This document shows, in pieces, positions 22,868 to 34,713 of a DNA stretch of 64,000 nt. The notes below the pieces were generated by a model that saw only the letters and a list, made by a program, of their open reading frames with translations, made no database searches and had not been told where the DNA came from. Position numbers and translations under genes: made by a program. Each line of letters starts with the position of its first letter. The stretch's first letter is position 1. The DNA is from Deinandra increscens subsp. villosa (taxonomy: Eukaryota; Streptophyta; Magnoliopsida; Asterales; Asteraceae). The stretch spans positions 99,154,772 to 99,218,771 of the forward strand of contig JBCNJP010000007.1 of NCBI GenBank assembly GCA_039602395.1, given 5' to 3'.

Positions 22868-25800
22868 TAGGCCTGTAAACGAACCGAACTTTCAGCGAAC
22901 GTTCATTGAACCGTTCGGCGGAAAGTTCGTTTATGTTTGTTTATTTAATAAATGAACGAACACGAACATAATTTTTAGTTCGTTTAATTAAATGAACGAA
23001 CTTTAACAAATGCCACATTCGTTCATTTATGTCTGTGAACGCTCGTTTATGTTCGTTTATTTATGTTCGTTTATGTTTATTTATTTCGTTATATAATAGT
23101 TTAAAATAATTTTTTCAATTGATAAATGAGTATATATATTGTCACACCCCCAAGTAACCACTAACGGAGTTTATACCGTTAAGGGGTGCGAGCAAACCAG
23201 GACCACAACCATTAGTTACAAATACTAAATGAATCAGAGTTAGTCCAAATGTAAATCATAAATTAAAAATTCTTCAAAATACGCAGCGGAAAGTATTATC
23301 TTAGCACTAACCACGTGCTTTACAAATCATTGTTTAAAATTCCCAACTTAATTTAAATAAAAGAAAATGTCTCCGTGTGCCATGCCAACCCGCTCCAGAT
23401 ACTCCTCAGCGATCTGCAAAAGTTTAAACCACGCAAGTGTCAACCTAACGGTCGGTGAGTTCACGGTGGGCTTGTCATGCAGTGGCCCGGTCTCATAATC
23501 ATAATCGTGTCAACATATACTTATGAAATTTTTATCTGTGAAAAGTAATGATTAATGATACCCATAATCATAGTATTGTGGTTTAGTAAAAGTATTGTCT
23601 GTAACCTATGTTATCGGGTATGTACTAGTTTTGTATAGTTAAAGTGCTCAACCGATATCGCGGGTAGCTAATCCGTTGTTCCATGCACTAAGGAAGTTTG
23701 TACCAAAGCTGACTGATAGTTTTCGTAGTGGCAGCGCCATCATCTATTTTGTTTTGCGGACCTACGTCATCGTGGCTTTGCCTCCCCCGTGTCCTATCGG
23801 GACCACGGTCAGATAGGCTGATATTGTACCTCCGTGCACCTCCAGTGTCACGAGGCGGAGTTTGTCAAACTCCGGTAGATCTACCCAACATCCCCTCGCT
23901 TTACAATTAATGGTACAATTAAGTTGAGGACTTTTTCAGTTATAAAGCAATCCTTAGAAATCATGTGATATCTTGTGGTTTAGACTTTAACCTACACTAG
24001 CCATATTAAAACGGTTTACTTTGGGTTCTCATGAATCCCGAAAATATTTTCAGTTTCGTTTTAGAAGTAGTTGTTTAAGTATTTCACAAGTGCTTCCCAT
24101 AAAACACTTCAAGTTCATCAAGTGGGTGCCAAGCACTCCTAAGTTCAAGTTCATCAGAGAGGTGCATAGCACTCATAAGGTTGTCAGCATTGTTTTTCAT
24201 TAAGTTATTCAGTGTGACCCAAACGGGTTCACGGTAAATGGGTTAGTGACACTCACCTTTGGTTGCACTGCTACACTTGCTAAGTATCCAGGTATTGTTT
24301 GCTTATCGAAGACCTAAGAACACGTTTAGGTCTTAAGTATTAGTTTTGTGTCTGATCTTTAACTTACGTCACTATGGCCCATAACATAGCACGTTGGAAC
24401 TATGACTCGACATACCGACACACGACACCGATGGTTGATCATAACAAGGGTTCATATAATTCAGAAATCAAGGCATGTTTCATTATTGCATAATCATGTA
24501 AGTCATATCATAACATTCAAACAAGTTGCACAAGTTGGGTTTTGGTCAGATCATAGTTTCGCTACTTAGTGTCGCTACATAGTTTCGCTAGGCGCACGGG
24601 CAGCACTTTCGCTAGGGATAATACCCGATGACACAGTTTTGCTAGCTAGTTTCGCCCGAAACTGCTGACGCAGTTTCGCTAGCCTAGTTTCGCTTGAAAC
24701 TGGTTTGAACTTTCGTTCAGGTTGGTTCGCTCGGTAGTTTCGTTCGAGCAGGTCTACTTAGTTTCGCGGGCGACACTACAGTTTCGCCACATAGTATCGC
24801 TGGATGAATATCTATACAGTTTCGCTGTATAGTTTCGCCCAGAGAACAGCTCAGTTTCGCTGGTCGCGAAAAACACATAAATCAGCCTAAAAATCAATCT
24901 AACAGCTTCCATACATCATGTGATTCAATATTTAGCATGCATAAACATTTACCAGCATCAAACAACAAGATTTAACACCTTAAACATGGGTTTTCACATT
25001 CAAATCACCAAAAACACATTTTAAACCTAAAATGACCTAACTAGCATGAATCTTCATTATGGTTTGATTTCAAACGTAAAGTTAAAGACTTTATGGTAGA
25101 TCTAGCATTCCTAAGCATCATATCAGAAGATCTAATGATTCTATGGAGATCTAGGCATGCTTTATAGTAAAACACATAGAAAATGCATAAAGGATGGTTT
25201 TGGGACTCACGATTTGATCTAGGATCGATGGATGGTCTCTACCAACAGAGATGATAGTAGCAAATGGTGATTTCTCAGCTGGTCCAGAAGTTTCAGGAGA
25301 GTGTGTGTGTGTTTAGTGTGGAGATGATGCAAATGGGATGTAATTAGGGTTTAATAGACTTTATATCAGGAGCTAGTTTCGCTGGCAGTTTCGCTGGCCA
25401 AGCGAAACTGGCTCTGAACACATGTGAGTCAAACAGTTTAGCCGGCTACCGAGCGAATTTACAGTTTCGCCCGGTAGTTTCGCTGGAAACCAAAAGTGGC
25501 CAATTTACATTCTATTATCAATACTAAATCATGCGTTTAAATCACATTGCACATAATGACAATAAATAAGTAAACACATAACACATATGGACGGGTTCGG
25601 TGATCAACCAAAGGTCGTGGATGTATTCGGCCTAGTTAAGTATTAGTTACTAAGTTAACACTTATAACGTAACTAACGGAGATTGTCTAACGGAAGTTAA
25701 CCTTGGAATTCTCAGATGTCACATCATCCCCTTGTAAGTGGAATTTTCGTCCCGAAAATTATTCTTGCGTTGTAGTGTTCGCAGCCTCAGCTGTCGTCGT

Positions 25801-26512
25801 TGCTGTTGTTGCTGGGGAAAGAAAGCAAAGGTTTTAGGGTCGCCACATATATATTTTTTTATTTTCGTTCGTCCCTCACTCCCTCCCTTTAGGGTTTCAT
25901 TTGGAGCACAGGAGCAGTCGTCACATACTGACTCTCATCCCTCCCTTCCGTCACCTCCACCAGTTCTCGACTCTCGTCCCTCCCTTCCGTCACCTCCACT
26001 AGTTCGGCGATTCCATCACCCATCAGCGGCGATTCCATCATCCACCAGTTCTTTATAGGTTTGCTGATGCAACGTGGATGATTTTTTTGGATGCAAAATG
26101 GATGATTTTTTAGAAGAATTTTGTGTATTTTGGAAACTATGAACCTCTTAACTATTCATTTAGATGTGTTTGTTTAAACTTAAACTTGTTGCTGTTCGTT
26201 TAACACACGTTTATGTTCGTTTACGAATCTGTTCGTTTATGTTCATTTATCTAGTTGTTCGTTTATGTTCGTTTATGAATCTGTTCGTTTATGTTCATGT
26301 TCGTTCATGTTCGTTAATGCTCATGAACCTTTCGTTTAGCGTTAAACGAACGAACATAAACAAACACGAACATTTCCATTTTCTTAACGAACGAACACGA
26401 ACAAGAAAATTATGTTCGACTAATGTTCGTGTTTGCTTAAAAGTAAATGAACGAACACGAACATACCCTTGTTCGTGTTCGTTCGTGTTCGTTCGGTTCG
26501 TTTACAGGCCTA
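22868..26512. mobile_element. hAT-like TIR element inserted in the Copia; itself interrupted
   Basis: The left end TAGGCCTGTAAACGAACCGA and the right end are perfect inverted repeats of at least 20 bp. The flanks are 8 bp direct repeats with one mismatch (TGTCTATC 22860-22867, TGCCTATC 26513-26520). An 8 bp duplication with TAG...CTA ends fits hAT. Both subterminal regions are arrays of TTCGTTTATGTTCGTT-like words, the sort of repeated sites hAT transposases bind. Without the nested solo LTR the element is ~940 bp and has no transposase, so it is non-autonomous. Confidence 0.8.
23140..25847 (-). repeat. Solo Gypsy LTR, minus strand, same family as the intact Gypsy
   Basis: It runs from TGTCACACCCCC to GGTCGCCACA on the plus strand, with TATAT on both sides (23135-23139, 25848-25852). 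The flank is a TA repeat, so the duplication is weaker evidence than usual. It is collinear with the LTR at 36176-38746 in reverse and carries the same reiterated AGTTTCGCT words (24545-24865, 25375-25480). Compared with the intact element it has ~124 extra bases at its U3 end (25724-25847), corresponding to 43960-44071 there. No gag or pol is attached. Confidence 0.7.
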
Positions 26513-26520
26513 TGCCTATC

Positions 26521-26998
26521 CATTCTTTAAAGATACATGGCAGCCTTCATCTTCTAAGGTGCCTAAAGAGATTAAGTTTCTCTTTAATGCTGGTACGTAT
26601 CTAACCTTCTCGAGATTGATAGTTGTACCATTATTCAAGTGCATAACAACGTTTCCTATTCCTTGAATTATGCATGCTCTATCATCTCCTAACTTGACTG
26701 GTCCTAAGTTCTTGTACTCTAAGCCTTGGAAGTACTCCTTATGAGGGGTCATATGATAACTGCATCCAGAGTCTAATACCCATTCAGACTGGTTTGCTAG
26801 ACCACTTGACACCACTAGAACTTCTAAACTATCATATCCTTCACTTACCTCATCATATGAATTATCCCCCCCCCCCCCGCATTCTTGTACTTCCCAAATT
26901 CAGACTTCTTCCTTTTCCACTCTGAAGTGTTTCTCTGTTTGGCAAACAAAACACTTCAACTTTCCCTTGGATTTAGACCTGCCTTTGCCTTTCTGCCG
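26521..26998 (-). pseudogene. Copia zinc-knuckle and protease region, decayed
   Basis: The minus-strand frame 26516-26815 holds the Copia protease start (WVLDSGCSYHMTPHKEYF, with catalytic DSG) and downstream protease strands (KVRYVPALKRNLISLGTLED). Upstream, near 26930-26960, a CCHC knuckle is recognisable (CFVCQTEKHF), but its last Cys position appears lost. A run of 13 C (26866-26878) disrupts the frame between them. The coding sequence stops at 26521, where the hAT-like element splits the pol. Confidence 0.75.
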
Positions 26999-27015
26999 TT
27001 TACCCTTTCCTGCTC

Positions 27016-27643
27016 TCAATTCAGCCTTCCTCTTGTGACTAACACTTGGGATTCATCATCTTTACCATCTGAACAGTTCTTCTTTTGAAGCTCCTTAGAG
27101 TTCATTGCAGCCATGACGTCCTCCATTGAGAGAGAGTTCCTCCCAAACATCATAGTGTCAATAAAGTTCTCGTATTCATTTGGTAAAGAAGACAAGAACA
27201 TTATAGCTTTATCCTCATCCTCTATAGTTACATCCACATTTTCCAAATCTAAAGTAATTTTGTTGAATTTATCTATGTGGGTTTCAATAGATGTACCTGT
27301 GGACATTTTGAAGGTATACAAGCGCTTCTTCATGAACAGCCGATTAGCTAATGAATTTTGTCATGTAAAGCCCTTCAAGCTTCATCCACAGACCTGCTGT
27401 AGTGGTTTCTTTTGAGACTTCTCGAAGTACTCGATCCCCTAAACTCAAGATTAGTGCGCTGTGAGCTTTGTCGAGCATTTCCTTCTTATCTTTCTCGGCA
27501 AGATCTGTTGGCAAGTTTGCTTCTCCCTTTAGCGCATCTACAACACCTTGATGAACCAAGATCGCTCTCATTTTCAAACTCCACAAGTTGAAATCATTCC
27601 TACCATCGAATTTGTCGATATCATACTTCGTAGTTGACGTCAC
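27016..27643 (-). pseudogene. Copia gag, frameshifted
   Basis: The minus-strand start at 27643 opens MTSTTKYDIDKFDGRNDFNL and WSLKMRAILVHQGV, the standard N terminus of Tnt1-like Copia gag. It is followed by DKAHSALILSLGDRVLREVS and, in another frame at 27016-27333, KKRLYTFKMSTGTSIETHID and VTIEDEDKAIMFLSSLPNEY. The frame changes near 27340. The start codon lies about 75 bp downstream of the 5' LTR, as usual for this group. Confidence 0.8.
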
Positions 27644-27704
27644 AATACTTCAATTGAAAATCGATTACAAGAACAATCGATTTGATCTTTAAAATCGAGT
27701 TGAG

Positions 27705-27717
27705 GGCCCTCATACCA
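27705..27717 (-). promoter_or_regulatory. Primer-binding site of the Copia
   Basis: TGGTATGAGGGCC on the minus strand lies two bases inside the 5' LTR. It is a tRNA-Met-type site. Confidence 0.7.
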
Positions 27718-27719
27718 AA

Positions 27720-28224
27720 TGTGAATTAAAACACGGTAATGAACTTGAAGAACACAATCAAAAGCAATAGAAATCAGGGCAAATGATCGACGATCTTATT
27801 GATGAACAAATTGAAATGAAATTACAATCGATTACAACTGAATTATAGAAGAATTGAAAAATAGAAAGGATTAACTACAATGGCGCTACTAACAGATGTT
27901 TAAAATGTTGTTAACCAAAGATTAAGAAAACCAGTTTAACATTTGACATTTCCAGTCCGTCAACCTTCAAGTTTCTGAAACTTGTCATATTTTGCCCAAA
28001 ACTTTAACAATTGTGAAAACCATCAACTTTAGTTGATAAAACACTCACTTAAATTGAATGTCATTAAATTAACCAAGCTCCACATCATCTTGCACGACAG
28101 GTCCATAGACTTATATACAATGATGTACTTCACAAGATCAATATAACAACTTAGCAAAGAATGAGTAAACAAAGAAGGAAAAACACACTTGTAACTAGAT
28201 ATGATCTCATTTCTATATATCACA
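27720..28224 (-). repeat. 5' LTR of the nested-host Copia
   Basis: The 505 bp partner of 19514-20019, about 93% identical by eye. It ends TATATCACA on the right. Confidence 0.85.
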
Positions 28225-28239
28225 CAAACGATATTTAAG

Positions 28240-28966
28240 GAGTGTACGTAACTTCGCGTAAATTCAATTTAATAAAGTAAATTGAAATTAATATTAATTT
28301 GTTTTGAACAAGTAAAATATGAAATATAGATAGTAAAAAAGAAATAGTTTTTTTTTCTTTTTCACAAAAGGTCAAAAGCAAACAGTTAATTTTTAATTAA
28401 ATGTAAGAGGTAGGCTACAAAATTATTTGTAAACTATAAAAGTGATGACTACCCAACCAAAAGATAATGTGTTCAAATTCTACCAAGTACAAATATAACG
28501 ATTCAGATGTTCAAGAAAGAAAAACTTAATTGAATATCCTTTAAAGTTTAAACCCAATTTACTTAAACTTTTATTGTTTAGACCAACTAAGAACAAAGTT
28601 TGGTTTTTTATTAATACGCCAAGAATTCAACAATATTAGTGTAATGTTATATAATATTTAGTCTTACTAAATGAATACAAAAATAGTATAATAAAATTTA
28701 AAAAAAAACAAAAATGGCATCATCAAGGAGGGAAGAAAGCTTACTCACTTATTATGTTGTTCGCGTACCTCCATTGCACGATGCAGCCTTGATTGTTTAG
28801 GAGACTTAAGTATGGTGTAACTTTGCGTATATTTCAATTTAATTAAGTAAATTAAAATTAATATTCTTTAAGAAAATAAAATATGAATATAGATAGTCAA
28901 AAGCAAACGCTTAACTTTCTAATTAATTGTAAAAAGTAAGCTAGAAAATTATTTGTAAACTATAGG
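28240..28966. repeat. Diverged direct repeat pair in AT-rich DNA
   Basis: The segment ~28240-28441 recurs at ~28806-28966: both run from AACTT(C/T)GCGTA and TTCAATTTAAT through GTCAAAAGCAAAC to AAAATTATTTGTAAACTAT, with many differences and indels. About 360 bp of unique AT-rich DNA separates them. No coding frame or element ends were seen; this may be an old duplication or the two ends of a worn element. Confidence 0.5.
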
Positions 28967-29256
28967 TGTCTTTTTTTCTTTAGCAATCAATGAATGCATG
29001 ACATCTCTAATCGATTTTATCTCTAATCGAATTAATGTTTTTTTTAACAGCCGATTTTATTCACCACCAAAAAAGCCTTTCTAGCAAGATGCTAGCAAAA
29101 AAAAAAAAATTGCATGTATGAGCAATTGTCCCAGCCTTGCGAAATTTTACTTCTATTTTCCAATCAAATTTTACTTCAATTTTTTATCTCTTTTAACACT
29201 TTACTAACCGAGGGGTTACCTTCCTTGAATATCACATCATTACGCTATTTTCATAA

Positions 29257-29388
29257 ACACCAACACATGGTGAGAATGATCCCATGGATGATTTCCTTTC
29301 TTTTGTATCCCATGCCCGGGCCGAGGTGCATCTTAAGAATATCGTCCATGTAGAAGACCAAAAAGATGGGTATGTTGCACCAGGATGA
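29257..29388 (+). pseudogene. Unrecognised exon-like coding stretch, interrupted by a solo LTR downstream
   Basis: The frame is open from 29257 and contains MDDFLSFVSHARAEVHLKNI followed by VHVEDQKDGYVAPG, ending TGA at 29386-29388. Its composition is protein-like. If the solo LTR 29421-32163 and one target duplication are removed, the same frame continues past one more stop (29407-29409) into DVEVDLELHGLRQTLVKHFK, ending near 32256. I do not recognise the protein. A broken gene whose last exon was split by the LTR is my reading; chance cannot be excluded. Confidence 0.35.
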
Positions 29389-29420
29389 GTGAATGAAACA
29401 AGTGAATGAAACACAACTGA

Positions 29421-32163
29421 TGTAACATTTGCAAATTACCCGATTGAGAAACCCGACCCATTTTGAACGTTCGCGATTTATCGATTTGCAAATTATGGAG
29501 AACCGGAAGAATTTTCGGGTGTTTACACCCTAATTAATGGGTCTAAATGATTTATAATCGATTTTTGGAACCGAATACTTAATTACAATGATTTGGAATC
29601 AAATTGGATGTCTCGAATTGAAAATAAAGCAAATTCGGGTTTTTACGCGATTTTGGTACACGATCCGTCGTTTACCAGGAATCTCATAATTGGTCACCGT
29701 ATATCAAATTAAGCATTTTTATGTGTCTAATAATCAATTTATTATGTTCTGAGTCATCACACACTTGATCGAGTCGCGAATCGTTGGTGAATTGCCTAAA
29801 ATCGATGCGTACGTCTAAATCGACCAAAAACATGTTATGTTTGATTGACTGTTGATCATAATTCAGTATATGACATGTTTATATTCAATTTTATTGGCTT
29901 GAATGTGGTTTATATGAAGGGAAATGAAAATTGGAGAAAAACAAAAAAAAACGGGACCCAAAAACGACGAAAAACGAAGAAACTGGAGCGAAAACGATGA
30001 ATCGGCAAAATTCTGGTTCGGGAGACTTGTAGGCGTATCGCCTGGAACTCCCAGGTGCACTAGGCAATACGCCTGGAAGGAAAAAATCAGCAGAACCCTA
30101 ATTTTCTAGTATTTAAGCTTCTTAAGTCATTGCAGCCCCCATTTTTCACCCCCAAACCTCTCTAAAAACCCTAAAACGACCATGGACCTTAGAGATCATC
30201 TTCCTTGAAGAATTGGGGCTCAAGTTTGATGCTTTATTGCTTGGATTAAGTCGGTTTTACCCCCTTTCGGTATTAAACTCAAATCTATGTGTTTAGCTCC
30301 ATAAACCCTCATTCCTTCTCCATCAAGATCTGAACTCTATGCTTGATTATGCTTAGATCTACATTGCTTTTGATAGATCCATAGATTTTATGTTTAAAGA
30401 TTGCATCTTTATGTCAATTTAGGTTTAGATCTATAATGTGTTTAATGATCCATGCTAGATCCATGTATAGATTTGTATAAAGCTTGAGATTTTATGATGC
30501 ATTAGGGCTAAATCTTCATGATGCATATTGGTTATGACTAGATCTATGAAATAAATGCTAAGGGTTGCATCTTTATGATGAGATTAGGTTAAATCTATGA
30601 ATTTACAAGATGATATAACATAAATCTAGGGTTTATTCATGCAAGATTGGATTTTTTATGTCATAAATTGCCTAGATCTACAATATGCATGTTATTTAGG
30701 GTTTGATCCATGAGATTTGATATCAAGATTATGTTTTTATGATTGGGAATGATTAGATCTACCAATTTGCATGTCATCTAGGGTTAAATCTATGTGTTTG
30801 GACATTATGGTTGGACTTGTATGCTCTAAACGACTAGATCTATATCATGCTCTATATTTAATGTTAGACCTATATTTATTATGATCAAAATCAGCCCCCT
30901 CTTGTCATGAAACGTTTAGATACATGTCTCATATGATTAGATATGTTTAGGATTATGCCATATATGCTTAAAAATAACTAGACCCATGTCATGTACTAGT
31001 TTGATGATGTCAAATGATTAGGTTTGCATGATAAGATTATTTGCTATGCTTATGACCATATTTGACCATGATGACCTCTGTTTGACCATGTATGAGCATG
31101 TTTTACCATGATGACCCCTGTTAGACCATGTTGACTTATGTTTGACCATGATGACCTCTGTTTGGCCAAGGTGACTTATGTTTGGCCATGATGACCTTTG
31201 TTTGACCATGTTGACTTATGTTTGACCATGTTTGACTTTCATATAAATAGTCAAATTAGGAACCTTTGACCTTACCCTTAGTTTAGGATTAGACCCATAT
31301 TGTACGTATCACCTCATCAAATCACCATCGATTTTCGAGTTAGTCGAGTCGTGAAATTTAAGCTATTTATTTATTTAATTAATTATTTATTCTTCCTCTA
31401 TCTCGCTAATCATCAAGATTATCATCGGGCTTACTTTCCTCATTCGTGGTGTCGTTCTTTCAATTTGTGTCTCCGCATCAGGTGAGTATTCATAGCCCCT
31501 CTTTCATTTCAATGTTTTGGGGTGCAACATGTATCAGGATTCAAAAACCCTAAACTCTTTATTATGCTAAATTCTATGTGATTCTATGTGTGATATTCTA
31601 TTATGTGATACTTGTTGGATTCTATGTGTGGATATTCGCTAGTCGCTAATCGCTAATCGCATGTGTACCATTAACCATTGAGTCGTGGCAACAATGATAG
31701 ATCTATTGGTTGAACACCCACCTGGCCTGCCTTGGCTTGGGCGTTGGGTGATTGCTCCCTTACCGTCGAGGCTTGGTGCACATCACTTATATGACTTGTT
31801 GATCATAATTGGATATTATCGCTTGACTCATTGAATCGCAATGCTTTAATCTATGTAGTACACTAAACCTATGTTTACTCACCAACTATTCGTAGGTGAC
31901 CTTTATTTTATACATGTTGCATGTTATGCAGTTTGATGATCTTTTACCATGACTGATGACACCATAGGATCGCATCGGACTTAGTGTGACATAATTAAAC
32001 AAGTTAATTTGTTTCATTGTTGTGGAATCATATCATGTTTTGTATTAATTACTTATATTATATGAAATTGGTTGATTAAGAATATCGCAACATTAATTAG
32101 TGTTGTGTGCATCTGGAAAATCATCGCGCCCCGACATCTTCCACCGTCGATTGGGGTGTGACA
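29421..32163 (+). repeat. Solo LTR (Gypsy-type) with perfect target duplication
   Basis: This 2,743 bp sequence starts TGTAACATTTGC and ends TTGGGGTGTGACA. It is flanked by ACTGA on both sides (29416-29420, 32164-32168). A TATTTAAG box near 30111 precedes a leader with AAACCCTAAAACG, as in plant LTR promoters. There is no internal region or ORF, so unequal recombination between two LTRs probably removed it. A cluster of TTTGACCATGATGACC-like repeats fills 31040-31245. Confidence 0.85.
31040..31245 (+). repeat. Short tandem repeats (TTTGACCATG-type) inside the solo LTR
   Basis: About ten imperfect copies of a 20-24 bp word, (TG)TTTGACCATGATGACCTCTG, alternate with TTGACTTATG variants. They lie downstream of the probable transcription start of the LTR. 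The open minus-strand frame across them is only a consequence of the repeat. Confidence 0.75.
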
Positions 32164-32168
32164 ACTGA

Positions 32169-32631
32169 CGTTGAAGTTGATCTGGAACTCCATGGTCTAA
32201 GACAGACTCTAGTAAAACACTTCAAGAATTTATTTGTGAATATCATATATATTTAATTGTTTAATAAAAGTGTATAAAATAAAGTACATATGAAATCATA
32301 TAAAATAAAATTTATTTGAGAATTTTGTTAAATAGAAAACTCAGGGTTGCATCTCATGGTGCCGAATATAATGCATCCTAAGTAGTTGTATAATTGGATC
32401 GATAGTATGCATTTCACCAAAATAAAGAAAATCGTTGTCGAAGGAACTATTTTTTTTTTCAACTTAGTGGGTCATCTAGAAGGTTAGGAATGAAGCTATC
32501 TATAATACTAGTGACTTGAAGACGAACCTTATTTTTTATACCATTTTACATTTTTCATTTCTTTTGTTAGTTAGAAACATAAAAACATGAAAGTAAATAT
32601 GCCTTGAACCGAGTGGCTTTAAAATCCACTT
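32169..32631. other. AT-rich intergenic DNA
   Basis: Apart from the possible coding remnant up to about 32256, I see no gene, LTR or repeat here. Confidence 0.5.
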
Positions 32632-32708
32632 CTTTTTTTTTTGAACGACAGTAAATTATATTAAAAGCTCAAAAGAGCAAACAAATTACAAATGAAGCAA
32701 GAGATTAA

Positions 32709-34200
32709 TCATCCATCTGTCCACTGGATCACCACCTTGTTGTTTCTAGAGGAAAACCACGAAAAAGAATACAAATTAATTGAATCAACCATACTACCGT
32801 TCCAATCTTTGTCCGATTGAAAAATCATGTTGTTGCGAATCTTCCAAGTCATCAACCACGAGTATAAAATAATCGTATTGATCACGTCTTTCTTCAGTCT
32901 TGAAACTTTTGAATTTTCGATGGCTTTGAACATGATGTGGGGAGGAGCCGGGTCAAGGCAATCAACGTCAAGCCAAGCTTGAATACGGGACATGATTCTA
33001 GTGAACATATTACATTCTCCAAATAGATGATTAATCGTTTCAGGACGAGCGTTACAAATGGGGCATAAATTAGTCTCGATCTCCACACCACGTTTTAATA
33101 CGTTTAAGCGGGTTGGTAAACGGTCCAGAAAAATTCTCCAAACGGCGATGTTAACTTTTTTAGGAACATATAGCAACCACCTAGTTTCGAACTCGCCAAT
33201 GGGGAGATAAATGTTGTCGATATGCCTTCTAATTGCTTTAACTGAAAGTTCCACTTCATCATCAAGGCACCATTCCCATTTATCTTCAACGCTACGGATC
33301 GAGACACTTGAAATTTTTTCCACAAGAGCATCGAGCTGGACACCTTCTGCCCCGTCACGAACTTTTCTACGCCATGGGAGATTCCAACTGTTGTTCACCT
33401 GAAACTCACAAACAAAACCATATTTTTTCGAGGAAAGGGCGTAAAACGAGGGAATTATTTCAACAACGGACGGTCTAGTAACCAGATGTCATTCCAGAAT
33501 TTCGTCTCGTTACCCTTTCCCACTTTTTTCTCATCACGTCATTAGGAATATAATTCATGTTATGACACAAATTCCAAGCTTTAACGATACGAGACCAACA
33601 AGAAAAACGATTACCTCTTTGCCTAGTAGTAAGGAACTCACCATGTATAACTTTAATGATCTGAGTCTATAACGCCTCTTTATTTTTGTAAAATCTCCAT
33701 CGCCACTTGTATAAGAGCGCCATGTTCATCGCGAAAAGACTACCAATTCCTAGGCCACTGTTTTCTTTTTTGGCCATCACAAGATCCCATTTGACCCAAG
33801 GTACTCTTCTTATCATTGTCCTTAAAACCCCAAAAGAATCTAGCACGAATCATCTCCAACGTTTTGATAATTTTTTTCGGGACCGGAAACAAAGAAAAAT
33901 AGTATGAGCCGATGGAACCCAAAGCGGATGTGACAAGAGTAGCTCTACCTCCTATAGAAAGAAGGTTTCTTTCCAGTTGTTAAGCATTTTTTTGAACTTC
34001 TCGAGCACCACCTCCCAGTTTGCAATACGAGCCATGTTTCTTCCAACTGGAAGACCAAGATAAGTAAAAGGTAGAACAACACATTTGCATCCTACAATGT
34101 TAGCCATCCTTGAGGAATCCTCACTAGATACCCCAATGCCGAAAATGGAGGATTTCTGAAGATTTATTGAGAGCCCCGAAGCTTTGTGAAACATCATCAA
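32709..34200 (-). pseudogene. LINE ORF2 3' part: RT end and zf-RVT domain
   Basis: Minus strand. The fragment near 33952-34200 is the late RT domain (HKASGLSINLQKSSIFGIGV, CVVLPFTYLGLPVGRN). The frame 32709-33398 is the RT-associated zinc-binding domain of plant L1 elements: TRWLLYVPKKVNIAVWRIFL, then LPTRLNVLKRG, then the Cys/His cluster CPICNARPETINHLFGEC, then a Trp-rich helix (LYSWLMTWKIRNNMIF). The part between 33400 and 33950 is collinear LINE sequence with frame breaks. The protein would have copied LINE RNA; this copy cannot. Confidence 0.85.
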
Positions 34201-34213
34201 AAAGGGCAATGAG

Positions 34214-34713
34214 ATGAAAGTGAGTAACAGGAGTGACAAGTTTAGGTCATTATCCAAAGCTTCTAGAATCGAGCTAGAGGCAAACCCGTCGATAGATGAG
34301 ATCAAAAAGGCGATTTGGGATTGTGGTTCTGAAAAAGCCTCAGGTCCGGACGGTTTCACGTTTGGTTTCGTTAAAAAATACTGGGATATGCTCAAGGATG
34401 ATATTAAAGCTTTCGTTCATGAATTCTTTAATACTGCTCAGATTCCTTTAGGTTATAACGCTTCATTCATAACGTTACTTCCTAAGATTCATAGCCCGGT
34501 CAGTTTTTCTGATTATAGGCCCACTAGTCTTATGGGCCTCCAATACAAAATCATCTCCAAGATCATGGCAAATAGAATGGCAAATGTGATTGATCAAGTA
34601 ATTAGTCAAGAGCAATATGCTTTCGTTAGAGGTCGACAAATCCTTGATGATACACTCATGCTTAACGAAATTGTTGATTGGATAGAGTAGAAGAAAAAAA
34701 GGCTTCTTATATT
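34214..34713 (+). pseudogene. LINE ORF2 N-terminal RT segment, inverted
   Basis: The plus-strand frame to 34690 reads SIDEIKKAIWDCGSEKASGP and DGFTFGFVKKYWDMLKDDIK, then SFITLLPKIHSPVSFSDYRP and QEQYAFVRGRQILDDTLMLN: the fingers region of a non-LTR reverse transcriptase. A TAG at 34688-34690 is followed in frame by KKKRLLIF, after which homology ends at ~34714. The catalytic YxDD part is absent from both LINE pieces. Confidence 0.85.

Larger units (their letters stand above)
19514..28224 (-). mobile_element. Copia retrotransposon, old, split by a nested hAT-like element
   Basis: LTRs of ~505 bp (19514-20019, 27720-28224) flank gag, protease, integrase, RT and RNase H in Copia order on the minus strand. 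Removing the nested element (22868-26512 plus one 8 bp duplication) leaves about 5.06 kb, a normal Copia size. The LTRs differ at roughly 38 of 505 positions (about 7%, counted by eye), so the insertion is millions of years old under usual plant rates. The coding part is full of frameshifts and stops. Flanks TAAAA and CAAAC give no clear target duplication. Confidence 0.85.

Noticed and set aside
25738..26604. Frames at 25738-26058 and 26164-26604
   Set aside because: The first spans the solo LTR border and a C/T-rich stretch; the second is read-through of TTCGTTTATG repeats in the hAT-like end.
33952..34395. Minus-strand frame of 147 codons as one protein
   Set aside because: Its first ~60 codons are antisense to the inverted LINE segment on the plus strand; only the latter part is LINE protein.
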